Made by a program: the position numbers and the translations under genes
In this document: positions 61,301-64,000 of the stretch, piece by piece
Layout: every line of letters begins with the position of its first letter
How positions within the stretch are numbered: position 1 is the stretch's first letter
Notes under the pieces: generated by a model
Told to the model about the DNA's origin: nothing
What the model saw: the letters and a program-made list of their open reading frames with translations, nothing else
Database searches by the model: none
Origin: Pogona vitticeps
Taxonomy: Eukaryota; Chordata; Lepidosauria; Squamata; Agamidae
DNA length: 64,000 nucleotides
Assembly: GCF_051106095.1 (NCBI RefSeq)
Contig: NC_135786.1
Location: forward strand, 142,650,001-142,714,000
Direction: 5' to 3'

Positions 61301-63374
61301 TCAGTAAATAAAATATTTGCTTCCTTAAGCCGGAGGCCTAAATCTTCCATTCTCTTCTCATTCCTTCTATCCTGGATCCCTTCATTTCCTTACACCAGGT
61401 GGGTTGTCAAGACTGAATAACAATTTGAGGAAGATGACAAGGGAGCACTGGACAGCTTGAGGTGCTGGGCATAAATATATCAATTTTAGATTGTTTTGGT
61501 TTTGAGGAAGTTGGACACCCTGACAGATTTCTTGGTCTCTTCTTGCTACAAAGCCGTAATGTTATATAATGTGTTATATTTTTAAATATATATCTCATTC
61601 AGCATGACTCCACAATTTCCTCAGCTAATAAGGCTCCAGCAGTGTCTCCCATACAGCTGAGAGGAACTTAAGTAAAATGAGACTTATCATACATAGCCCT
61701 GCCAGAACAAAATTCCAGTCATATTTAAACTTACAAATGATTTTAAATTTTGGAAGTTAGAGTTACGATAATTATGTTTAAAACTGAGGCTAAAGCAAAG
61801 TCTGAACAAAAGGCTGTCCATAAGACACACAGTGTAGACAGACAGGGCCTATAACGCAAGGTTGAAATTACTTCAGGAGATCCTCCACAAATATGCTCCA
61901 GTGATTTACAGCGGTAAATTGACAGCGGATTGACAAGTTTATAAATAAGGATGTGCAGGGGAAAAACTTTTGGCTTTTGGCTATAATAAATAATATATAA
62001 TCTTTAACTTTGCACAGTCTGCGTACAGCAGCTTGAAGTGTATAGATTTTAAAAAATACTACCGTGGAGCAAAAAGCGTTGTTCTCCCTCATGTGTGTTT
62101 GTGCCAGCAATTAATAGTCAAATAATCACTTGTGATTTTGATTAAAACTTTAAATAACATTTACTGCTTATAAACATCTGTAAAATATAATATAACCCAT
62201 AGTGCTTATACATTTGGTATTTGTCAAATACAGTATGTTCTTGACTTATTGATGGATATATTTTCTCTAGTACTTAAGTAACTCGCTTATCATTATATTA
62301 TTACATTGTCAGCCCTATCTGGTCCTATCAAATACTGTTAGCTACATCTTTATTCCTGTCAGTCCTATCAGACGACTATTACATATTTTGGTTCCTGTCA
62401 CATATTGGATCCTATCCACTATCTAGGTTACCTATCTGTTTGTGTCCCTATCTTAGTTGAACCTATTACATGTTTGTACATATCCCTATCTTACTCTGAC
62501 ACATGTTTGTGCCTATGACATGGTTGTCCCTGTCTGATTACATGTTTAGCCCTGTCTGAGTTACAGATTGCGTGAGACCCTGCTTGACAAACTTCTGACA
62601 CCTGCCTCATATAGAGCTGCCTGGCTGATTACGGACACATTCTGATTGGTCACAATGTTATGATATGCAAATACAACATTCTGGTCTTTCATGGCAAACA
62701 CATTTAAACACACAGACATACATATGCATACTGTGGTGTATAATTACATGTACTGACAAAAATGTTCATGTTGCATTTGATTTGAAGTTTTCAGGGGATT
62801 TCTCTTTTCATTTCGAGCTCATTAGGCTATTTTCTGTATAAGTAGCAGGAGCTCTCATTCAATAGGTTATAGTAATATGTAACATTGGTCCAGCTGAGTA
62901 CTAGTGAATAAGCTTTTGAACACCATTGTCTGAAACTTACTACAGATCTGTCATTCTCCCATAGGTTATACATGCTATATGAGAAACAAGGCATATATTC
63001 CTATTAGATGTATAATCCTCCTGTTTCATGGTTTCATTTCCTAATACTGCTCTCTCAGCTCCATCCAGTGAGTCAAGGTGGTCATTGGAACAAGATGTTC
63101 ACATCCCATCATTAGGGACAACCAACTCACCTGGTCTATATTCCTCACGGGCTGAATTAATCTGTATTTCTGTCTCAGCTGAAATTTGCAGTTTCTGTGT
63201 CACCTCTTCCGCTGTCTTCTTTGTGTTGCTAAGTACAATGATGAGACTCTCATCTTCCACCAGAGAGCCTTGTGTGCTTGTCAGCCGATAAAGCAAGTTA
63301 TCTTCCAGTTCTTTCATCTTTCTTTTGTTAGCCGTCACATCTTCCATAAGATCAGTTCGCTCTTTCTCCAGTTC
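17651..63374 (-). CDS. DNAH5: DNAH5, axonemal dynein heavy chain, 3' part (14 exons; 5' end outside window)
   Basis: DNAH5 is the gamma-type heavy chain of the outer dynein arm: an AAA+ motor that walks on doublet microtubules and powers ciliary beating. Human loss causes primary ciliary dyskinesia. Fourteen exons encode 887 residues plus TAA: the end of AAA5 ([20 protein letters not shown]), AAA6 ([30 protein letters not shown]), the AAA6 lid and the C-terminal domain ([12 protein letters not shown] to LLCDVK). All splice phases fit and no exon is missing. The paralogue DNAH8 is the alternative. I prefer DNAH5 because of KERLQ(Q)[31 protein letters not shown] and the CDVK end, where I recall DNAH8 having KSRLIKMGHLNS, DITYQSNTASAVLETIT and CDIK. 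The 127 residues after the ASW-MRQ exon also match the position of human Arg4496. Confidence 0.9.
17803..20441. other. DNAH5 terminal intron, left part
   Basis: 2.6 kb of intron next to the last exon. It holds only short simple-sequence tracts (a small CA run near 19110, AATAA repeats near 19240-19257). No gene or named repeat could be supported. Confidence 0.45.
20442..20701. mobile_element. Tigger/mariner-like MITE
   Basis: A 260-bp nonautonomous DNA element. The left end reads CAGTGGTGCCTCACTAGACG and the right end, on the other strand, TAGTGGGTGCCTCACAAGATG-like; these are imperfect terminal inverted repeats. It is flanked by TA on both sides (20440-20441, 20702-20703), as Tc1/mariner-superfamily insertions are. 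The interior carries repeated (A/G)GA(C/T)(T/C)GATGC motifs and a short TTTA tandem tract. Confidence 0.65.
20932..21085 (+). mobile_element. tRNA-derived SINE fragment
   Basis: The block TAGCCTAGTGGACATAGTGA is a degraded A-box region. It is followed by GGGTTCATATCCC, a B-box-like sequence, and TTAGCCATGG. The trailing AAAACCACTCC...ATATCTC segment resembles BovB-mobilised SINE tails. Boundaries are approximate. Confidence 0.6.
21086..21659. other. DNAH5 terminal intron, no feature recognised
   Basis: AT- and pyrimidine-rich intron sequence between a SINE and the Ngaro-type element. Nothing else could be supported. Confidence 0.4.
22700..24120 (+). pseudogene. Ngaro-type gag-like region (fossil)
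   Basis: First gene region of the Ngaro-type fossil. The recognisable hallmark is a C-terminal Cys/His-rich knuckle near 24030-24107 ([20 protein letters not shown]), the nucleic-acid-binding type seen in DIRS-order gag proteins. The rest is Ser/Pro/Gln-rich and not family-diagnostic. It is broken. Confidence 0.65.
24248..25822 (+). pseudogene. Ngaro-type reverse transcriptase and RNase H (fossil)
   Basis: RT of the DIRS order: [20 protein letters not shown], the [20 protein letters not shown] block, and HYLDDFLF as the catalytic box, followed by FLGIELDT. An RNase H region follows (near 25400-25700). The long single open frame at 24475-25116 is what makes the RT easy to recognise. The region as a whole is broken. 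Confidence 0.85.
26093..26262. mobile_element. hAT-type MITE inserted in the Ngaro fossil
   Basis: A 170-bp element with 16-bp terminal inverted repeats: CAGTGGTTCTTAACCT on the left and CAGTGATTCTTAACCT (one mismatch) on the right, read inward. It is flanked by an 8-bp duplication, GTCTAAGG / ATCTAAGG, the length typical of hAT transposases. The C-rich interior has no coding capacity. It arrived after the Ngaro copy. Confidence 0.85.
26327..26825 (+). mobile_element. Solo LTR inserted in the Ngaro fossil (fossil, probably Gypsy-type)
   Basis: A 499-bp block begins TGTCATGAG and ends GTAACA, that is TG...CA. It contains a TATA-like TATATAAT near 26580. It is flanked by a 5-bp duplication, AACGG / AACAC, now with two differences. 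No internal region is present, so it is a solo LTR left by recombination. Orientation is taken from the TATA box. The Gypsy-type call rests only on composition and length. Confidence 0.65.
27425..27711 (+). pseudogene. SGNH-hydrolase-like ORF of the Ngaro element (fossil)
   Basis: Downstream of the recombinase, [15 protein letters not shown] resembles SGNH/GDSL block I (the Ser block). LLIIHLGGN about 55 residues later resembles block III (Gly-x-Asn). Such an esterase-like ORF accompanies some DIRS-order elements, as far as I recall. Its role in the element is unknown. Part of a broken fossil. Confidence 0.6.
28441..29254. other. DNAH5 terminal intron, no feature recognised
   Basis: AT-rich intron sequence between the Ngaro fossil and the AATC microsatellite. 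It has a local cluster of TTTGCA(C/T) motifs near 28500-28640 but no supported gene or repeat family. Confidence 0.4.
29255..29331. repeat. (AATC)n microsatellite
   Basis: About 19 copies of the AATC tetranucleotide, with a single substitution (GTCA) near 29301. Confidence 0.97.
29332..29790. other. DNAH5 terminal intron, no feature recognised
   Basis: Short intron stretch between the AATC tract and the foldback element. Nothing supported. Confidence 0.4.
29791..30418. mobile_element. Palindromic foldback MITE (mariner-like ends)
   Basis: A 628-bp element whose ends are inverted: CCGTATTTTTTGCTCTATAA on the left and, read inward, CCGTATTTTTCGCTCCATAA on the right. TA flanks both sides (29789-29790, 30419-30420). 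The interior folds on itself. Around 29990-30045 two arms, CCAGGACCTTTTGTGAGGCTT and its complement, meet with a 2-nt gap and extend imperfectly to about 46 bp each. The GC-rich GGCCCCNTGGGGGG blocks farther out also pair. A second hairpin (AAATTTTTAGGAGAA / TTCTCCTAAAAAT) lies at 30315-30372. Confidence 0.8.
30419..30920. other. DNAH5 terminal intron, no feature recognised
   Basis: Intron sequence between the foldback element and the second L2 LINE. No repeat or gene supported. Confidence 0.4.
30921..32872 (+). mobile_element. L2-clade LINE, second copy, 5'-truncated
   Basis: Plus strand, antisense to DNAH5. RT reads [38 protein letters not shown], then the catalytic box around CAGTATGCTGATGACACCCA (YADDTQL) near 31800. 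The C-terminal part is [39 protein letters not shown] and [16 protein letters not shown] (to 32650). It ends with the L2 terminal block and an AAAC/AAAT tandem tail at about 32835-32872. Several frame breaks are visible. It is the same family as, or close to, the 4.1-8.8 kb copy. The tail stops about 18 nt from the exon 78 donor. Confidence 0.85.
32897..33128 (-). CDS. DNAH5: DNAH5 exon 78 equivalent
   Basis: Encodes [20 protein letters not shown] through [19 protein letters not shown] and [19 protein letters not shown], part of the C-terminal domain. Acceptor TTTGTGCAG, donor A|GTAAGT (strong). Phase 0 in, phase 1 out: the last base A joins CC of the next exon to give Thr. 232 nt. Confidence 0.96.
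33129..34439. other. DNAH5 intron 77, right-hand part not assigned
   Basis: 1.3 kb of AT-rich intron without a supported gene or repeat. Confidence 0.4.
34440..34895 (+). mobile_element. Decayed RTE-like LINE RT fragment
   Basis: Degraded RT sequence on the plus strand, recognisable from pieces in several frames: a palm-like LLTLRKPLT, then [13 protein letters not shown] near 34675-34710, and a [17 protein letters not shown] block near 34790-34840 where an (A)DDT catalytic box would fall. It is heavily mutated, so it is old. The clade is a guess. Confidence 0.5.
34940..35700 (+). mobile_element. Possible solo LTR (fossil, low confidence)
   Basis: A TATA box (GGCTATAAAAATGG, 35175-35188) is followed about 280 bp later by a CAATAAA poly(A) signal (35454-35460), with no coding sequence. 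This spacing suggests an LTR. I could not fix the ends or a target duplication, so family and limits are open. Confidence 0.25.
36258..36410 (-). CDS. DNAH5: DNAH5 exon 77 equivalent
   Basis: 153 nt, phase 0 to phase 0. Acceptor TTTTCTAG, donor CAG|GTTATT. It encodes [20 protein letters not shown], then [17 protein letters not shown] and [11 protein letters not shown]. It has no usable start codon, so simple ORF scanning breaks it up. I found it because the flanking exons left a 51-residue gap. Human Arg4496, a known disease stop site, would be the Arg of the final MRQ. Confidence 0.96.
36411..37191. other. DNAH5 intron 76
   Basis: 781-bp intron with no recognisable repeat. The acceptor side is on the left and the donor GTTGGT on the right. 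Confidence 0.5.
37192..37404 (-). CDS. DNAH5: DNAH5 exon 76 equivalent
   Basis: 213 nt, phase 0 to phase 0. It encodes [20 protein letters not shown], then [20 protein letters not shown] and [12 protein letters not shown]. Acceptor TTGTGTCAG, donor AAG|GTTGGT (weak). The KERLQxMGPFQPM stretch is one of the points that favours DNAH5 over DNAH8. Confidence 0.96.
37405..38716. other. DNAH5 intron 75
   Basis: 1.3-kb intron. Apart from the hAT-like piece at 37888-37985 it is AT-rich and unassigned. Confidence 0.5.
37888..37985 (+). mobile_element. hAT-like nonautonomous fragment
   Basis: Begins CAGTGGTTTCCAACCTTGGG, a hAT-type terminal sequence common in reptile genomes, followed by TCCTGGCCAGCACAG and CTGGGAATTTACTCCAAATT. 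The far inverted repeat is not visible, so the right limit is approximate. Confidence 0.5.
38717..38932 (-). CDS. DNAH5: DNAH5 exon 75 equivalent
   Basis: 216 nt, phase 0 to phase 0. It encodes [20 protein letters not shown], then [32 protein letters not shown] and MPFE, the start of the C-terminal domain. Acceptor CATGTACAG, donor GAG|GTCAGT. Confidence 0.96.
39421..41160 (-). mobile_element. RTE-clade LINE, old, antiparallel copy in intron 74
   Basis: Minus-strand RTE protein in several broken frames. Near 40612-41001: [11 protein letters not shown]. Near 40244-40519: [38 protein letters not shown] and [14 protein letters not shown]. Near 39594-40160: [26 protein letters not shown] and [17 protein letters not shown]. 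The order matches BovB-like RTE elements, but the sequence differs clearly from the 6.6-8.1 kb BovB and is more decayed. In sense with DNAH5. Confidence 0.8.
41697..42002 (+). mobile_element. tRNA-derived SINE followed by an L2-type tail
   Basis: The A-box region TGGCTCAGTAGTTTAGG and B-box region GAGCTTGATTCCCC lie in a tRNA-like head. The body contains TGCCTCCTGTGAGTACAGCC. From about 41925 the sequence becomes CCACCCAGAGTGGTAGAATA and GATGGGCGGGATATAAAT with an AAAT tandem tail, matching the 3' ends of the L2 LINEs in this window. Either the SINE uses an L2 tail or an L2 end inserted beside it. Confidence 0.75.
42104..42245. mobile_element. hAT-like nonautonomous fragment
   Basis: CCAGCTTTCCTTAATCTGATGG at the left and GGATGGGTTTGGGAGAAC at the right form a degraded inverted pair. 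In between lies GGAGTTGCAGTCTTACATG, typical of short hAT-type reptile elements. No clean target duplication was seen. Confidence 0.45.
42738..42860 (-). mobile_element. tRNA-derived SINE, minus strand
   Basis: On the minus strand it reads GAGAGCCAGTGCGGTATAGT, then CTCAAGAGATCTTGGTCCAA, a decayed A-box/B-box head, and CTCAGCCATAAAAAC. It is the same general family as the 20.9-kb fragment. Confidence 0.6.
42935..43015 (+). mobile_element. LINE-type 3' tail next to exon 74
   Basis: The block TTGTAATCCTCCCTGAATCC, then GGGGGGAAACTGGGTAGG and AATAGCTATTAATAAA is a decayed L2/CR1-type terminal segment (consensus-like GTAAGCCGCCCTGAG...AATAAATAAA). It ends about 6-10 nt from the donor of exon 74. 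Confidence 0.5.
43027..43230 (-). CDS. DNAH5: DNAH5 exon 74 equivalent
   Basis: 204 nt, phase 0 to phase 0. It encodes [20 protein letters not shown], then [20 protein letters not shown] and [17 protein letters not shown], the lid after AAA6. Acceptor TTTCTTCAG, donor CAG|GTTTGT (weak). Confidence 0.96.
43302..43325. repeat. (CT)n microsatellite in intron 73
   Basis: A short CT dinucleotide run of about 10 units in the 511-bp intron between exons 74 and 73. Nothing else is recognised in that intron. Confidence 0.85.
43742..43947 (-). CDS. DNAH5: DNAH5 exon 73 equivalent
   Basis: 206 nt, phase 1 in, phase 0 out. It encodes (G)[20 protein letters not shown], then [20 protein letters not shown] and [20 protein letters not shown] to DIKK. 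Acceptor TTTTTGACAG, donor AAG|GTACTT. Confidence 0.96.
43998..44165. repeat. Possible dispersed repeat in intron 72
   Basis: A doubled AGACATA(A) is followed by AAATTTATTTGTCATTGCGC and GTGCAACGAAATGAGGTGC. I have the impression of a dispersed vertebrate repeat with a 'caacgaaatgag' motif, but cannot name it. It fills most of the 346-bp intron. Confidence 0.35.
44294..44513 (-). CDS. DNAH5: DNAH5 exon 72 equivalent
   Basis: 220 nt, phase 0 in, phase 1 out. It encodes [20 protein letters not shown], then [20 protein letters not shown] and [20 protein letters not shown]. Acceptor TTCCTTAG, donor GAG|GTGAGA. The WxLLQNxHL stretch belongs to AAA6 and is strongly conserved across dyneins. Confidence 0.96.
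44514..45756. other. DNAH5 intron 71, unassigned part
   Basis: 1.2 kb of intron without a recognisable repeat. The 167-residue open frame at 44738-45241 shows no family resemblance. Confidence 0.45.
45757..45990 (+). mobile_element. tRNA-derived SINE with BovB-type tail
   Basis: The head resembles the 41.7-kb SINE: CACTCAGTGAGTTAGGAATC, AATTCAATACCCCACTGTGC, CAAGTACAGCCAGCCTG. The tail differs: GTATTCTCTTCCTGGAAAAC, then GGTGGCCATAAGTCAGAAAT and GATGGCACATGAC, a 3' end of the kind mobilised by BovB/RTE LINEs. Confidence 0.75.
46152..46397 (-). CDS. DNAH5: DNAH5 exon 71 equivalent
   Basis: 246 nt, phase 0 to phase 0. It encodes [20 protein letters not shown], then [40 protein letters not shown] and [11 protein letters not shown]: the AAA6 core with its degenerate phosphate-binding region. 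Acceptor TCTCACTAG, donor CAT|GTAAGG. Confidence 0.96.
46711..47144. mobile_element. Mariner-like nonautonomous DNA element
   Basis: 434 bp between TA dinucleotides (46709-46710, 47145-47146). The left end CCGTGTATAAAACACCCCCA and the right end (read inward) CTGTATTTTTCCATGTATGC are related inverted ends. Both carry inner CCATGTATAAGA(T/C)G motifs (46729 and 47073). The interior is non-coding. It lies in the intron between exons 71 and 70. Confidence 0.65.
47419..47568 (-). CDS. DNAH5: DNAH5 exon 70 equivalent
   Basis: 150 nt, phase 0 to phase 0. It encodes [20 protein letters not shown], then [20 protein letters not shown] and [10 protein letters not shown]. Acceptor GTGCTAACAG, donor CAG|GTAGGC. 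The correct frame has no start codon and is easily overlooked because another frame is also open here. Confidence 0.96.
47569..49756. other. DNAH5 intron 69
   Basis: 2.2-kb intron without a named repeat. A CAATAAAATAATAAT stretch near 48694-48710 followed by a CT/GT-rich segment is the only LTR-like hint, too weak to call. Confidence 0.45.
49757..49878 (-). CDS. DNAH5: DNAH5 exon 69 equivalent
   Basis: 122 nt, phase 1 in, phase 0 out. It encodes (G)[19 protein letters not shown] and [20 protein letters not shown], ending in Gln, between AAA5 and AAA6. Acceptor TCTCTTTCTAG, donor CAA|GTACGT. Confidence 0.96.
50266..50456 (-). CDS. DNAH5: DNAH5 exon 68 equivalent
   Basis: 191 nt, phase 2 in, phase 1 out. 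It encodes [20 protein letters not shown], then [20 protein letters not shown] and [19 protein letters not shown]. Acceptor TTTTGAACAG, donor AAAG|GTCGTA (unusual but GT). Confidence 0.96.
50457..51759. other. DNAH5 intron 67, left part
   Basis: 1.3 kb of intron with a poly-T/CTTT run near 51161-51187 and no named repeat. Confidence 0.45.
51760..51978 (-). other. Unexplained exon-like block with a perfect hairpin
   Basis: On the minus strand the block is bounded by a good acceptor (TTCGTTTTCCAG) and a consensus donor (AAC|GTAAGT). Its 3' half reads without interruption as [20 protein letters not shown] then [19 protein letters not shown]. No single frame is open across the whole block and I do not recognise the peptide. 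Inside it, 51811-51825 and 51837-51851 form a perfect 15-bp inverted repeat with an 11-nt loop. It is not part of DNAH5, whose exons 67 and 68 join exactly without it. It could be a decayed repeat or an exon relic. Confidence 0.3.
52352..53321 (-). pseudogene. DIRS1-type tyrosine recombinase (fossil)
   Basis: The N-terminal core-binding part near 53028-53321 contains [20 protein letters not shown] and [20 protein letters not shown]. The catalytic C-terminal part near 52352-52624 contains [20 protein letters not shown] (the HxxR box) and [20 protein letters not shown]. This order and spacing are typical of DIRS1-type recombinases. Broken. Confidence 0.8.
53700..54230 (-). pseudogene. DIRS1-type reverse transcriptase region (fossil)
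   Basis: Pieces of the DIRS-order RT are readable on the minus strand: [20 protein letters not shown], the first catalytic Asp block of the palm, preceded by a GLHP/VLDL-type block near 53990-54020. Broken. Confidence 0.7.
54441..55231. other. DNAH5 intron 67, right part
   Basis: Intron sequence with a short CAG run (54811-54828) and a TTTG run (54984-55003). No further element recognised. Confidence 0.45.
55232..55346 (-). CDS. DNAH5: DNAH5 exon 67 equivalent
   Basis: 115 nt, phase 1 in, phase 2 out. It encodes (V)[19 protein letters not shown], then [18 protein letters not shown](R). Acceptor TTCCCTCCAG, donor CCAG|GTAATT. It joins upstream CCA-G to TT for Val and downstream AG to G for Arg. 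Confidence 0.96.
55347..59165. other. DNAH5 intron 66, mostly unassigned
   Basis: The intron is 7.8 kb. This 3.8-kb part shows only a decayed LINE-type tail (56935-57060) and short low-complexity runs. No gene is supported. Confidence 0.45.
56935..57060 (-). mobile_element. LINE/SINE-type 3' tail, minus strand
   Basis: An A/T-rich tail (TTATTATTTCTTAAAAA) followed by CCTTTCTCCCACAGAGGACC and AAAAGTGGCTTGCAATATTA is a familiar reversed L2/CR1-type end (GTAAGCCACTTTGGG...). Only the terminus is present. Confidence 0.5.
59166..59900 (-). mobile_element. LINE with C-terminal zinc knuckle, copy B
   Basis: Minus-strand LINE C-terminal part open over 235 residues (59191-59898): [20 protein letters not shown], then [54 protein letters not shown] and the knuckle [20 protein letters not shown]. 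The 3' end CTTGAGACTGAAGGATGCCTA matches copy A. RT is missing, so the copy is 5'-truncated. It covers the segment that copy A lacks. Confidence 0.85.
60000..60170. repeat. Degenerate CCAAGTC-rich repeat
   Basis: Irregular repetitions of CAAGTC / CCAAGTCC / GGAGTCC appear between about 60020 and 60170. Low-complexity or a very decayed minisatellite. Confidence 0.5.
60330..60870 (+). mobile_element. Possible ERV solo LTR (fossil)
   Basis: The left half holds repeated CTGTTTACCAGC-type motifs and two related direct repeats of about 70 bp (around 60500-60610), like U3 enhancers. An ACAATAAACT poly(A) signal at 60628-60637 follows, then a pyrimidine-rich U5-like stretch ending in CCCAACAAGAAGGTTGGGACA. 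No coding region is attached. The limits and the target duplication could not be fixed. Confidence 0.4.
60871..63130. other. DNAH5 intron 66, right part
   Basis: AT-rich intron. Apart from the degenerate tandem at 62280-62570 nothing is assigned. Confidence 0.45.
62280..62570. repeat. Degenerate minisatellite (about 20-bp unit)
   Basis: Several imperfect repetitions of a unit resembling ACATGTTTGTGCCTATCTGA: ATTACATATTTTGGTTCCTG, CTATTACATGTTTGTACATA, GACACATGTTTGTGCCTATG, GATTACATGTTTAGCCCTGT. Unit length varies. Confidence 0.65.
63131..63374 (-). CDS. DNAH5: DNAH5 exon 66 equivalent (first exon in window)
   Basis: 244 nt, phase 0 in, phase 1 out. It encodes [20 protein letters not shown], then [20 protein letters not shown] and [11 protein letters not shown], the end of AAA5 and the following helix. 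Acceptor TTTTAACAG, donor CCAG|GTGAGT (strong). Earlier exons lie beyond the right edge. Confidence 0.96.
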
Positions 63375-64000
63375 CTGTTAAAATACAAAGCCATTTTTTC
63401 AATGGAATCCATTGTTGGAAGCAGGCTCATTAATGTATACACTATACAGAATAACACATACAGTAAAGCAGAGAGGCTAACACACAACTGCTCTGATATT
63501 TTAGCTAATTCTTAAAACTGACTGACTTAACACAATGCCAGATTTATATATTTTTTAAAGGAACACATTTCTTATATCAGAAGGTTTACGTGTGCAATTG
63601 GCACGGCCTGTTTGAAACCTTGCAAGATAGACGGTGTACAACTCTGCAGCCATCCATTTAAAAAATGGGTGGTCGGGGTAATAAAAAGGGGAAATTAATG
63701 GCAAAAGGTGACCAGTGCAGTTGCTCAGAAGGTGGCATCCTGAAATGGCAGATGGATTAAACATCTGGATCTGCCATTTAGATGGTCACACTGCTTTCAG
63801 GCAGATGGGGTCCATTTATTCGAGTGTGGACAAGAGATATGGCTATGGAATATTAGCAAGGCCATAGTGGATTGGTTGCAGTCACAGTTCTCTGATGGAA
63901 GCTGAGCAGGGCCCAGCTCTTATGGGATTTTGGGTCATGGGAGTTGGATCTGGACAATATGAGGGCAGCATGCAGGACCCTGATTGCCTGGGATATTAAT
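63375..64000. other. DNAH5 intron 65, partial
   Basis: Intron sequence running off the window. No exon or repeat recognised. The next upstream exon must lie to the right. Confidence 0.5.

Noticed and set aside
17651-63374. Assignment of the dynein exons to DNAH8
   Set aside because: Several stretches (KERLQxMGPFQPM, [13 protein letters not shown], terminal CDVK) and the residue count after the MRQ exon agree with DNAH5 as I recall it; an alignment should still confirm this.

Overview
This is vertebrate nuclear DNA, most likely from a squamate reptile (lizard or snake). The repeats carry that inference: a BovB-type RTE LINE, a Sauria-like SINE, L2-clade LINEs with short tandem tails, and two different tyrosine-recombinase retrotransposons (Ngaro-type and DIRS1-type). 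There are no operons, CRISPR arrays or bacterial features. The species cannot be resolved from the sequence alone.

One host gene is present: the 3' part of the axonemal outer-arm dynein heavy chain DNAH5, on the minus strand, reading right to left. I placed 14 consecutive coding exons between 63374 and 17651. All are intact, all have AG/GT splice borders, and their phases fit exactly. They add up to 2664 nt, that is 887 residues plus a TAA stop. They cover the end of the AAA5 region, AAA6 and the whole C-terminal domain. Counting back from a human length of 4624 residues gives about residue 3738 to the end, exons 66 to 79 if human numbering holds. Positions 1-17650 are downstream (3') flank.

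Layout. 1-4.1 kb: unassigned flank. 4.1-8.8 kb: an old minus-strand L2 LINE split by a 5'-truncated BovB, itself split by an L1-like piece, with target duplications at both junctions. 9.18-9.29 kb: an uninterrupted (TG)55 tract. 11.3-12.5 kb: a LINE with a C-terminal zinc knuckle; a sister copy lies at 59.2-59.9 kb. 16.5 kb: Sauria-like SINE. 17.65-17.80 kb: last DNAH5 exon. 17.8-32.9 kb: a 15.1-kb terminal intron with a Tigger-like MITE, a SINE, a 6.8-kb Ngaro-type fossil (itself hit by a hAT MITE and a solo LTR), a 0.63-kb palindromic foldback element and a second L2. 32.9-63.4 kb: exons 78 to 66, whose introns hold an RTE LINE, several SINEs, hAT and mariner-like DNA elements, a DIRS1-type fossil (52.3-54.4 kb) and possible solo LTRs.

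The most interesting features are the two tyrosine-recombinase retrotransposon fossils of different subclasses in one gene, the hydrolase-like ORF carried by the Ngaro-type one, the dated insertion nests, the long hairpin element, and LINE-type tails that stop within about 20 nt of two DNAH5 splice donors.
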